From positions 1-16,100 of the forward strand of contig JBKGZI010000086.1 of NCBI GenBank assembly GCA_046545675.1: 16,100 bases of DNA. The letters are read 5' to 3'. The DNA comes from CAYLTX01 sp046545675 (GTDB taxonomy: Bacteria > Myxococcota_A > Bradymonadia > Bradymonadales > Bradymonadaceae). The position numbers were made by a program, and so were the translations under genes. The notes beneath the pieces were generated by a model, which was not told where the DNA came from, did no database searches, and saw nothing but the letters and a program-made list of their open reading frames with translations. Of this stretch, positions 1 through 7,166 are shown piece by piece. Each line of letters starts with the position of its first letter. Position 1 is the first letter of the stretch.

Positions 1-121
1 ACGGTTCGGAGGGAGGGGCGCCCGTTGAATCGGGTGTCCCTACCCCTATCGAAGGCTTCACAGGCGGCAAACCGTGCAGAGGATATGAACATACTCCATC
101 CTTCTGCCGACGCCGCCGACC

Positions 122-2908
122 ATGACCGACGAACGACAACTGCTCGAGACGCCCTGGCATGTGCGATCGGCCGAGGATGTCGTCGAGCAGCTCGACAGCG
201 ATCCGGATGCTGGACTGTCTTCGGACGAGGCTGAGGCGCGCCTCGGGCGATTCGGACCCAACCAGATCGAGTCGCACGAAGCGATGCCCTGGTGGCGCAT
301 TCTGCTCCACCAATTTTTGGACCCGCTCATCTACATCTTGATCATCGCCGGCGGCGTCACGCTATTCTTCGAGGACTATGTGGACGCCGCGGTCATCTTG
401 GCGGTGGTGCTGCTCAACGCGATCATTGGCTTCTTTCAGGAGTACCGGGCCCATCAGGCGATCCAATCGCTCTCCGAGATGGCCGCCCCCAAGGCGACGG
501 TCATCCGAGACGGCCGAAAGCGAGAGATCGAGACCGAGAAGGTCGTCCCCGGTGATGTGGTCGTGTTGCAGTCGGGCAGCAGCGTGCCGGCCGACCTACG
601 GCTGATGCACGTCGACGACCTGCAGACCGACGAGTCGGCGTTGACCGGCGAGTCCGAGACGGTCGGCAAGCAGGTCGAGCCCGTCGAGGACGAAAAAGCC
701 GTCGTCGGCGACCAATTCAGCATGGCGTTCTCGGGCACCAGTGTGACCCGCGGGCGCGGCCGTGGCGTGGTGGTGCGCACCGGCGACGCCAGCGAGTTGG
801 GCCAGATCGCCGAGCAAACCAGCCAGGTCGGGGAGGTCGAGACGCCCATCCAGCGCAAGATGGACCGGCTGGGCAAGGACATTGCCGTCGCCGTCCTCGG
901 CCTGGCCGTATTGGTCGGGGTGGTCGGTATATTTCAGGATATGACCGTCGAGCATATCGTGGAGACATCGGTGGCGATGGCTGTCGGGGCGATCCCCGAG
1001 GCGCTGCCGGTGGTGCTCACCGTCACATTGGCCATCGGCGTGCGGTGCATGGCCGAGCGCAACGCCATCATTCGGTCGCTGCCCGCCGTCGAGACGCTCG
1101 GCTCGACCACCGTCGTCGGCTCGGACAAGACCGGCACCTTGACCACCAATCAGATGACCGTGCGCGCGATCTGGACGCGCGGCCACTATTACGAGGTCAG
1201 CGGCAGGGGATACCGCCTCGATGGCGAAATCGAGCCGACAGGTGAGCATAGCGCAGAGACCCCGCTCGAGGACGACCAGGCCCTCGGGCAAACACTCCTG
1301 GCGGCATTGCTCGCCAATGAAACCGACGATATACCGGAGGAAGACGAAGAGCCGACGGGAGACCCGACCGAGCTGGCCGTGCTTGTCTCGGCGGCCAAGG
1401 CCGGCGTCGACCTGGACGAGGCGCGCCGAGAGCATCGCCAGCTCGACATCATCCCGTTCGAGTCCGAGCGCCAATTCATGGCCACGCTCAATGAGACCGA
1501 CCAGGGGCGTCGCGTCTACCTCAAGGGTGCGCCTGAGGCCGTGATAGATCGCTGCAATCGCATTCTGGGGGCCGATGGTGAGCCGACGAGCTTGGACGCC
1601 GACGAGGCCAGCGAGGAGGCTCACGCGCTCGCCCAAGAGGGCTTTCGCGTGCTCGGGATGGCCTGTGGCGAGGCGGAGAGCGACCAATTCGAGAGCGACG
1701 ATCCCGGCTCAGATCTGGTCTTTTTGGGGTTTCAGGCGATGGAAGATCCGCTGCGGCCGGAGGCCAAAGAGGCGGTCGAGGCCGCCCAAAGCGCCGGCAT
1801 TCGCGTGCTCATGTTGACCGGCGATCACGCTGACACCGCTCAGGCAATTGGCGGCCAGCTCGGCTTGGGCGGCGAAGACAACGGGGTTCGCCAGGGGCGC
1901 GACCTCGAGGAGATGTCCGACCAAGAACTCGACGAGGTCGCCCGCGAGGTCGACGTCTACGCGCGCGTCTCACCCGAGCATAAGCTCAGGCTCGTCGAGC
2001 GCCTCAAGGAGCAGGGAAATATCGTCGCCGTCACCGGCGACGGGGTCAACGACGCGCCAGCGCTGCAAGCAGCACACCTGGGGATCGCCATGGGCAAGGC
2101 GGGCACCGACGTCGCTCGTGAGGCCTCCGACATGGTGCTCACCGACGACAATTTTGCGAGCATCATAGGCGCCGTCGAGCAAGGGCGGCTGGTCTTCGTC
2201 AATATCCGAAAGGTGACTTATTTTCTGCTGTCGACCGGACTCGGCGAGGTCTTGGCGATCATGGCCTCGCTATTTATGGGCTCGCCCTTGCCGTTTATCG
2301 CCGTGCAGGTCCTGTGGATCAACCTGGTCACCAACGGCCTGCAGGACGTGGCGCTGGCCTTCGAGAAGGGCGAGCCGGGCCTGCTCGATGAGCCGCCGCG
2401 CGACCCCGACGAGGGGGTCATCAACGGCGAGGTGCTCTGGCGGCTGGCCACGGTGAGCGTGCTGACCGCGGCGGGCACCTTGGGCGTGTTCTGGTGGATG
2501 CAGCAGCAGGGCGCCTCGATGCAGCTGTCTCGAAGCGTTGCGATGACTCAGATGGTCTTGTTTCAATTCTTCCACGTCTTCAACAGCCGCTCGATGCGGC
2601 GATCGCTCTTCAAGATCCCGCTCAAAGACAATCCCTTTCTGATGGTCAGCGTCGCCGTCGCCATCGTGGCTCAGTTGGGCGTGTTGCACCTGCCGTTTAT
2701 GCAATCGCTCTTCGACACCACGCCTCTGGCGCTCGAGCACTGGGCGCTGGTCGCCGCGGTCGGCACGCTGATCATCGTGCTGGTCGAGATCGAAAAGTTC
2801 TTTCTGCGTCGGCGGGATGAACGCCGCTCAGAGCCGGCAGCCCGCAGCGAGGAGCGCTCGTCGGGGGCGCGAGCGCAGGAGGCCTCGTCAACGGCGCTCA
2901 AACCATGA
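122..2908 (+). CDS. P-type (P2-like) cation-transporting ATPase
   Basis: Pumps a cation across the inner membrane through an aspartyl-phosphate intermediate. All core motifs are visible: actuator TGES at residues 175-178, phosphorylation motif DKTGTLT with Asp335, nucleotide-domain KGAPE at 468-472, MLTGD at 564-568 and TGDGVNDAP at 638-646. Membrane pairs lie near residues 64-105 and 255-310, with six further helices from about 695 to 905. The length of 928 fits the SERCA/PacL-type group. The N-terminus (a WHVRSAEDVVEQL-like cation-ATPase N domain) is complete. Substrate is uncertain. Compared with the SERCA calcium sites, Glu293 in PEALP, Glu709, Asn734 and Thr737 are kept, but the M5 Asn position is Gly706 and the M6 Asp position is Asn738 (NLVTNG), so calcium should not be assumed. 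The tail after about residue 895 is charged and low-complexity. No clear ribosome site precedes the ATG; a weak promoter-like pair (TTGAAT at 25, TATCGA at 47) is unconvincing. The 3' end overlaps the convergent neighbour by 21 bp. Confidence 0.95.
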   Translation: MTDERQLLETPWHVRSAEDVVEQLDSDPDAGLSSDEAEARLGRFGPNQIESHEAMPWWRILLHQFLDPLIYILIIAGGVTLFFEDYVDAAVILAVVLLNAIIGFFQEYRAHQAIQSLSEMAAPKATVIRDGRKREIETEKVVPGDVVVLQSGSSVPADLRLMHVDDLQTDESALTGESETVGKQVEPVEDEKAVVGDQFSMAFSGTSVTRGRGRGVVVRTGDASELGQIAEQTSQVGEVETPIQRKMDRLGKDIAVAVLGLAVLVGVVGIFQDMTVEHIVETSVAMAVGAIPEALPVVLTVTLAIGVRCMAERNAIIRSLPAVETLGSTTVVGSDKTGTLTTNQMTVRAIWTRGHYYEVSGRGYRLDGEIEPTGEHSAETPLEDDQALGQTLLAALLANETDDIPEEDEEPTGDPTELAVLVSAAKAGVDLDEARREHRQLDIIPFESERQFMATLNETDQGRRVYLKGAPEAVIDRCNRILGADGEPTSLDADEASEEAHALAQEGFRVLGMACGEAESDQFESDDPGSDLVFLGFQAMEDPLRPEAKEAVEAAQSAGIRVLMLTGDHADTAQAIGGQLGLGGEDNGVRQGRDLEEMSDQELDEVAREVDVYARVSPEHKLRLVERLKEQGNIVAVTGDGVNDAPALQAAHLGIAMGKAGTDVAREASDMVLTDDNFASIIGAVEQGRLVFVNIRKVTYFLLSTGLGEVLAIMASLFMGSPLPFIAVQVLWINLVTNGLQDVALAFEKGEPGLLDEPPRDPDEGVINGEVLWRLATVSVLTAAGTLGVFWWMQQQGASMQLSRSVAMTQMVLFQFFHVFNSRSMRRSLFKIPLKDNPFLMVSVAVAIVAQLGVLHLPFMQSLFDTTPLALEHWALVAAVGTLIIVLVEIEKFFLRRRDERRSEPAARSEERSSGARAQEASSTALKP

Positions 2909-4069
2909 CAGCGCGCGGGTGGCGACGTCGGCGGCCTCGCCGGCGCGACCGGCGACACGCTCGAGGGTCTCTTTGACGCTGCGCGGCGGGTAATCGACGC
3001 TGCGAAATAGGTTGTAGAGGGTCAGCGCGATGGCGTGGTCGAGGTCCTGGGAGTCGCCGGCGCGCTGCTCGAGTTGCTCGACGAGGTCGTCGAGCCGGTC
3101 GGGCGCGACGGGGCCGTAGCCCAGAAACTCCACGGCCGTTTCGGCCACCGGGCTCTCCGCGTCGAAGGCCTCGATGAGCACATCGGTGCGGGTCTCGGCG
3201 TCGAGCGGCAGGCCTGCCATGAGCGCGACCAGCGCCGCCTCGATGCGCGGGTCGTCGGCCTCCTCGATGCTCTCGCGCACAAACCCGAGCCTATCGGCGT
3301 CGAGGCGTTTGCCAAATTCGAAGAGCTGGCGGGTGTGGCGGTAGATGTTGGCCCTGGGGGCGAAGCCGGCCAGGTCGACGATCGCCTCGCGCGACGGCGA
3401 GACGCTCTGCAGCAGGTATTGGAGGGCTTGGCGAGCCCGAACCTCCGGGGCGTCGCTCAGCCGGAGGCGCCAGCGCGCTTCGAACTCCTCGTCGGGGCGA
3501 AGCCGCGCGCACATACCGCAGGCGCACAGCCCGCTGTCGACGACCTGTTCGACCTGCCGGCGTGCCTCCTCGGAGAGCGCCGTCGATGGCCTGGTTTCTG
3601 CATCGCCCACCAGCTCGAAGGAGCCGTCTTGGGTCGAATCGACTTTCCACAAGGTGTCTTTGATGGGCACGAAGAGCGCGTCGGGCTCGAAGACGAGCGT
3701 CTCCAGATTGGGGGAGTCGGCCTCGAGGCCGACGTCGGCGTGTTCGGCGAGGGAGGCGAGCGTCTTCTGACGAGCCGCGACGCCCAGCCGGCTCCAATGC
3801 TTGGCTGCGGCCGCAGAACGCAGCCGCTGGCCCTGGTGATCGGGGAATTCGAAGCGCAATACGCTCTGGTCGGCCCGAAACCAGCCCTCGGCGGAGCCGC
3901 GGCGGGTCATATCGTGCAGATACGCCCAGACGTCGCGGTACTCGCCCACGTAACGCGAGAAAAAGTCGAGCAGCGAGTCCCAGACTTCGCGCTGCAGACG
4001 CGCGAGCCGGGCGGGCTCGAGGTCAGCATCGGCGCCGCGCAATGAGATCGTCAATTCAGTAGCACCCAT
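2888..4069 (-). CDS. Unrecognised cytoplasmic protein with CxCxxC cluster and helical-repeat C-terminus
   Basis: I do not recognise a family. The 393-residue product has no signal peptide or membrane segment. Residues 1-80 are mixed alpha/beta with aromatic-rich helices (around WDSLLDFFSRY). A compact cysteine motif, CACGMC, sits at Cys182, Cys184 and Cys187 in a helix-flanked linker and could bind a metal, though three cysteines alone are an incomplete site. Residues 205-393 look like antiparallel helix pairs of HEAT type (for example IEAALVALMAGLPLDAETR and VAETAVEFLGYGPVAPDRL). A GAGAGG ribosome site precedes the ATG at a good distance. It starts 63 bp after the stop of the upstream membrane-protein gene on the same strand, so co-transcription is plausible. 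The stop lies inside the last codons of the convergent ATPase gene. A 336-codon open frame on the opposite strand is a high-GC shadow. The coding call is firm; function is unknown. Confidence 0.85.
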   Translation of the reverse strand: MGATELTISLRGADADLEPARLARLQREVWDSLLDFFSRYVGEYRDVWAYLHDMTRRGSAEGWFRADQSVLRFEFPDHQGQRLRSAAAAKHWSRLGVAARQKTLASLAEHADVGLEADSPNLETLVFEPDALFVPIKDTLWKVDSTQDGSFELVGDAETRPSTALSEEARRQVEQVVDSGLCACGMCARLRPDEEFEARWRLRLSDAPEVRARQALQYLLQSVSPSREAIVDLAGFAPRANIYRHTRQLFEFGKRLDADRLGFVRESIEEADDPRIEAALVALMAGLPLDAETRTDVLIEAFDAESPVAETAVEFLGYGPVAPDRLDDLVEQLEQRAGDSQDLDHAIALTLYNLFRSVDYPPRSVKETLERVAGRAGEAADVATRALSWFERR

Positions 4070-4132
4070 AAAATCTGCCTCTCTGGCTCACCGATGCCGA
4101 CCCGAAGCGGCCCTAATCAGATGACGAAGCCA

Positions 4133-5197
4133 TCAGCCCGGAGTCGTGGGCTCTCGGCGTCCGCCATAATATGTACGCCGACGCCGCTGCTGCCAAGCCT
4201 CGAGCTTGGGGCTGCCCAGCCAGCCGCCCACGCAGGCCGCCACAAGACCCAGCAGGGAGGCGAGCAGGGTCCACCACAGCGCGGTGGCCGCCGCATCGCT
4301 GACATCGGCGGCGACCGTCTCCGCGGTGCCGCCGATGTCGCCGGCGGCCTCCTCGATGCCACTGATGGCGTCCTCGTAGGTCGTCGCCCACTGGTCGACG
4401 GTGCGCTGGGCCTGCTGGCGGTTCATCTCGGTGCGCGCCACCAGGATATTGACGAGGGCTTCGCGGTCGGCGTCTTCGACGACCCCGTCGAGGCGGCTAA
4501 ACGTCCGGCTGATCGCCTGGCTGATGATCTGTTCGGCCTGCTGCGGCGACCTCGCCACGTCCTCGCCGGTCTCGATAGCCAGTTGTTCGAGGGCTCGGGC
4601 CTCCTGCTCGAGCTCTTCGGGCTGCAGCTCCTCTTTCTGGGTCTGGCTCAACAGACGCTCGCCCTGGCGCTGGATGACGCCGACGGCCTGGCTGCGCTCG
4701 ACCTGGGGGTCGACCTGGCTGACGACGCCGCCGACGGCGCTGCCGGCCGCCTGCGCGCCGGTTTCAACCGCGCTCACCGCCCCGCTGACGACGGCCGAGG
4801 TGAGACCGGCGACGCCGAGCAGCCCCAAGATGAGGGTCAGCGCCCAGACCACCGCGCCGTTTAAGGTGCCGTCGAGGCCGCGCGGCTTCCCGGCCAGTCG
4901 GCCGGCGACCCAGCCGCCGACGAATAGCGAGACGAGGATCTGTAAGCCCAACCACAGCCCGGTGCCAACGCCATAGCCACTGAGCGGATCGGACTCCTCG
5001 GCCGGATTGAACGCCTCCAGGCCGATGGCCGCGCCGAGCATGCCCAGGACCATGGCGAGGCCCAGCGCGAGGGCCGTACCGGCGAAGATCGCCCCCCACG
5101 ATACCCTCTCCGGGGGCACCACGCGCTCTTGGTCGTCCTCGATATCTTCTCGGTAGGTTCGCGTCGATTCAGCAGGTCTCTCCGATTCGGTGGTCAT
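4133..5197 (-). CDS. Four-helix membrane protein with large coiled-coil-like loop
   Basis: A 354-residue inner-membrane protein of unknown function. It has an acidic cytosolic N-terminus (1-32), then a WGAIFAG-led glycine-rich helix (34-60), a second helix (78-100) and a third (112-140). A long Gln/Glu-rich helical region follows (about 165-300, including QPEELEQEARALEQLAIE), then a last helix (305-327) and a basic Arg-rich tail. The glycine-spaced helices suggest tight packing. The N-terminal V-x-WGAIFAG pattern is one I associate with uncharacterised proteobacterial membrane proteins sometimes mislabelled PhnA-like; this is a recollection, not a match I could test. A G-rich GGGGGA ribosome site lies just before the ATG. 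It is the first gene of a probable two-gene unit with the CxCxxC protein downstream. The loop could be a scaffold on either side of the membrane; the sequence does not settle topology. Confidence 0.88.
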   Translation of the reverse strand: MTTESERPAESTRTYREDIEDDQERVVPPERVSWGAIFAGTALALGLAMVLGMLGAAIGLEAFNPAEESDPLSGYGVGTGLWLGLQILVSLFVGGWVAGRLAGKPRGLDGTLNGAVVWALTLILGLLGVAGLTSAVVSGAVSAVETGAQAAGSAVGGVVSQVDPQVERSQAVGVIQRQGERLLSQTQKEELQPEELEQEARALEQLAIETGEDVARSPQQAEQIISQAISRTFSRLDGVVEDADREALVNILVARTEMNRQQAQRTVDQWATTYEDAISGIEEAAGDIGGTAETVAADVSDAAATALWWTLLASLLGLVAACVGGWLGSPKLEAWQQRRRRTYYGGRREPTTPG

Positions 5198-5377
5198 AAT
5201 ATCCCCCGTCTGCGGTCTGGGTGGGCCGCGTAGCCCTCAGCCTTCCGACGGCCGCGAGCGCCACACCCTCCAATCTGTCAGTGTGGAATGTGCGCATCGA
5301 TCGGAGGTAGACAACGGCTTTTCGCGGCCGCTGAAGCCATCAGGGCGACGGTCGGTCTTGGGAGGGTTGCCTTTCCC
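5198..5377. other. Intergenic leader of the four-helix membrane protein
   Basis: Non-coding stretch between the heptamer repeat and the start of the membrane-protein gene on the minus strand. It should contain that gene's promoter, but I cannot pick a convincing -35/-10 pair. One inverted repeat is visible: CTTGGG at 5357-5362 pairs with CCCAAG at 5376-5381. It has no adjacent T run, so it is not a convincing terminator for the gyrase-like gene, whose transcript reaches it. Confidence 0.4.
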
Positions 5378-5412
5378 CAAGCTCCAAGCCTCAAGGCCCA
5401 AGCCGCAAGCCT
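5378..5412. repeat. Heptamer tandem repeat, consensus CAAGCCT, five units
   Basis: Five consecutive 7-bp units read on the plus strand: CAAGCTC, CAAGCCT, CAAGGCC, CAAGCCG, CAAGCCT, then a degenerate CAGGTTA that runs into the stop codon of the gyrase-like gene. Every unit keeps CAAG and the 7-bp phase. The block lies between position 5377 and the minus-strand stop at 5417-5419, so it falls in the 3' untranslated part of that transcript. It resembles the short heptanucleotide tandem repeats known from some cyanobacteria and other bacteria; function is unknown. Confidence 0.75.
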
Positions 5413-5416
5413 CAGG

Positions 5417-6619
5417 TTACTCGCTGCCGCAGGGAAGCGCCGACAGGCCGATGACGCGCTCGTCGTCGTGGAGCTCGAGGGCGCAGTTGCCCTTGGCGGG
5501 TCGGCCCATCAGGGCGAAGTCGGTCGCCGGCATGCGGTGGAGCCGGCCGTTGCTGGTGGTCACCGCCAGATCGCCGCCCGCCTGACAGGCGACGGCGGCG
5601 GCGACGCGATCGCCTTTGTCGAGGCGGAGCAGTTGCAGGCCCGCGCCGGCGCGGCCCTGAGTGCGAAATTCGTCGAAGTCGACGCGCTTGGCCATGCCCT
5701 GCTCGGTGATCAGCGCGATCTGCTCGACGCGGCCGCCCATCAGCGGCGAGGCTCCCAAAAACGCCGCGACGACCGCGTCGTCGTCATCTTCGAGCTTCAT
5801 GACGTTGACGCCCACGGCTTTGAGGCCCATCGAGCGCAGCTCGTCGGCCTCGAAATGGATCGCTTTACCCTGGGCCGAAGCGCAAAAGACGGTATTCTGC
5901 TCCGGGCCGGCCAATACGGCGACGGGCGCGTCGCCGTCGTTGAGCAAGAAGGCCTCCCGAGGCTGGCGGTCGAGCGTATAGCTGATCTCGGAGATATCGG
6001 AGGCCTTGCCCTTGGCCTGGCGGGTGATGTGGATGATCCGGCCGGCGTAGAAGGCCTCGCGCGGCAGCGCGTCGACCACGCGCTCTCCCTCCTCGAGGTT
6101 GACGACGTCCTGCACGCGCCGGTTGAGCATCTCGCCGTCCCATTTGGGCACCATGCGGGCGTCGATGCCGAAGTAGTGACCCCGCTCAGAGAAGACGAGC
6201 ACGCCGCTGGGCTCGCCCAGATACTCCAGCCGCTCGATGCGACCGGTGCCGTGCTCGGTCGGTGGGATGACGGGCTCGTCGGTCACCGGCACGTCCGGGC
6301 CGGGGACTTCGTAGAAGCTGCCCGCCGTGGTCAGCGCAAAGAGTGGATGTGAGGCCGCCTCGGTGACCTCTCGGTGGACGTCTTCCTCGGCGCTGCGGCT
6401 CCCGCTGGAGCGCGACGTCGAGCGACGCGACCGCGAGCGACTTTGGGAGACCGCCTCACTGAGCGCAGCGGCCAGAGCGGCGTCCCAGCCGCCAAACTCC
6501 ACGGAGGCCGTTTCATAGAGCTCTCCGTGCAGTGTGGCGGCGCTGGTCTCCAACAAATTATCAGCTGACTCGCGCCGGGCGATATCCAAAATGCGCTCGA
6601 TGAGGTCGTCGTGGTCCAT
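5417..6619 (-). CDS. Stand-alone DNA gyrase A C-terminal-domain-like propeller protein
   Basis: A 400-residue protein whose residues 95-400 carry the repeated blade pattern of the GyrA/ParC C-terminal DNA-wrapping propeller. Examples are VFCASAQGKAIHFEADELRSMG (245-266), IALITEQGMAKRVDFDEFRTQGRAGAG (301-327) and LAVTTSNGRLHRMPATDFALMGRPAKG (351-377); about six blades can be traced. The GyrA winged-helix, breakage-reunion domain and catalytic tyrosine are absent, so it cannot cleave DNA alone. Residues 1-55 resemble one HNH/homing-endonuclease-associated repeat (FGGWDAALAAAL). A Ser/Arg-rich linker lies at 58-80. I chose the ATG at 6619 because GGAAAGGAG precedes it by two bases and the domain starts there; a 38-residue longer start overlaps gtrA and looks like translated leader. 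It follows the gtrA-like gene by 88 bp on the same strand. Inferred role: DNA wrapping or nucleoid/topology modulation, not demonstrated. Confidence 0.88.
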   Translation of the reverse strand: MDHDDLIERILDIARRESADNLLETSAATLHGELYETASVEFGGWDAALAAALSEAVSQSRSRSRRSTSRSSGSRSAEEDVHREVTEAASHPLFALTTAGSFYEVPGPDVPVTDEPVIPPTEHGTGRIERLEYLGEPSGVLVFSERGHYFGIDARMVPKWDGEMLNRRVQDVVNLEEGERVVDALPREAFYAGRIIHITRQAKGKASDISEISYTLDRQPREAFLLNDGDAPVAVLAGPEQNTVFCASAQGKAIHFEADELRSMGLKAVGVNVMKLEDDDDAVVAAFLGASPLMGGRVEQIALITEQGMAKRVDFDEFRTQGRAGAGLQLLRLDKGDRVAAAVACQAGGDLAVTTSNGRLHRMPATDFALMGRPAKGNCALELHDDERVIGLSALPCGSE

Positions 6620-6640
6620 AGCTCCTTTCCGTGTCTGGCT

Positions 6641-6720
6641 CGATTGACGACGGCATCTTGGCAGATGGGCCCAAGAAATGCATCTGCCACAGCGCCTGCT
6701 TTGCTCGTCAATCGCAGGCG
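6641..6720 (-). promoter_or_regulatory. Nested inverted repeats, possible RNA switch or pseudoknot before the gyrase-like gene
   Basis: Three perfect pairings crowd into 80 bp between gtrA and the gyrase-like start. Outer: CGATTGACGA (6641-6650) with TCGTCAATCG (6705-6714), 10 bp. Inner: TGGCAGATG (6659-6667) with CATCTGCCA (6681-6689), 9 bp. Third: CGCCTGC (6693-6699) with GCAGGCG (6714-6720), 7 bp. In the minus-strand transcript the third hairpin exposes in its loop the sequence that pairs with the segment about 20 nt before the ribosome site. The arrangement therefore allows either a pseudoknot or two alternative folds. The outer pairing spans the gtrA stop codon. No T run follows, so it is not a simple terminator. 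A protein-binding dyad is the other reading. Confidence 0.5.
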
Positions 6721-7166
6721 TTTCTGACCGCATCTTCGCACGTCGGTTGGTCGCCCATGCTGTCGTTGAAGACCACGTAACGACTCATCGGGTAGGTCCA
6801 GGCCACCCAGATCACGCCCTTGGAGACCGCCCAGGCGAGGCCGGCGCCGGCCAGACTGGCTAGCCAGCCGGTGAAAAAGCCGTGGCCGGCGGCGGCCACC
6901 CAGCTCATCGCGAAATAGATCGCCACCGAGCGAAATAGCGGCGCTTCGAAGCGGCGAAAGACCCAAAACCGGCACATCGTATAGTGGACGATGCCGCCCA
7001 AGAGCGCGCCGATCCCGGCGGCCAGACCCAGCGACACAGACTCCCAGCGCACCAACGTAAAGAGCAGGGAGGCGTAGAGGACCGCGTCGGCCGCCGTGGC
7101 GGCGGCGCTGGCGACCGAGGAGCCGGAGAAGTCGAGCAGGTGACGTTTGAACTCATTTTTACTCAT
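6708..7166 (-). CDS. GtrA-family four-helix membrane protein
   Basis: A 152-residue polytopic protein of GtrA type, a family implicated in moving lipid-linked sugars or otherwise serving surface-polysaccharide and glycan assembly. Four hydrophobic helices fall near residues 18-38, 46-66, 80-102 and 108-126. The family-style signatures HYTMCRFWVFRR (61-72) after helix two and WTYPMSRYVVF (123-133) after helix four are present. Length and topology are normal for the family. No glycosyltransferase or sugar-lipid synthase lies beside it, so the substrate cannot be inferred. The ATG is preceded only by a weak AAGG; a TATAAG box about 20 bp upstream of the ATG would give a very short leader if used. 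The last codons form part of the inverted-repeat element that leads into the gyrase-like gene. The family call is good; the exact role is open. Confidence 0.85.
   Translation of the reverse strand: MSKNEFKRHLLDFSGSSVASAAATAADAVLYASLLFTLVRWESVSLGLAAGIGALLGGIVHYTMCRFWVFRRFEAPLFRSVAIYFAMSWVAAAGHGFFTGWLASLAGAGLAWAVSKGVIWVAWTYPMSRYVVFNDSMGDQPTCEDAVRNACD

Noticed and set aside
1..121. Promoter pair TTGAAT/TATCGA ahead of the ATPase
   Set aside because: Only 4/6 and 3/6 matches with 16-bp spacing; not distinguishable from background.
596..1687. 363-codon minus-strand open frame
   Set aside because: Entirely antisense to the P-type ATPase, whose catalytic motifs are unambiguous.
3035..4045. 336-codon plus-strand open frame
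   Set aside because: Antisense to the CxCxxC protein gene; low-complexity Gly/Val/Arg-rich translation typical of a high-GC shadow.
5288..6352. 354-codon plus-strand open frame
   Set aside because: Antisense to the gyrase-like propeller gene, crosses the heptamer repeat, and has no family motifs.
6620..6733. N-terminal extension of the gyrase-like protein by 38 codons
   Set aside because: It overlaps the gtrA-like gene, translates the inverted-repeat region into Cys/Arg-rich residues unlike a domain, and lies upstream of a good GGAAAGGAG site.
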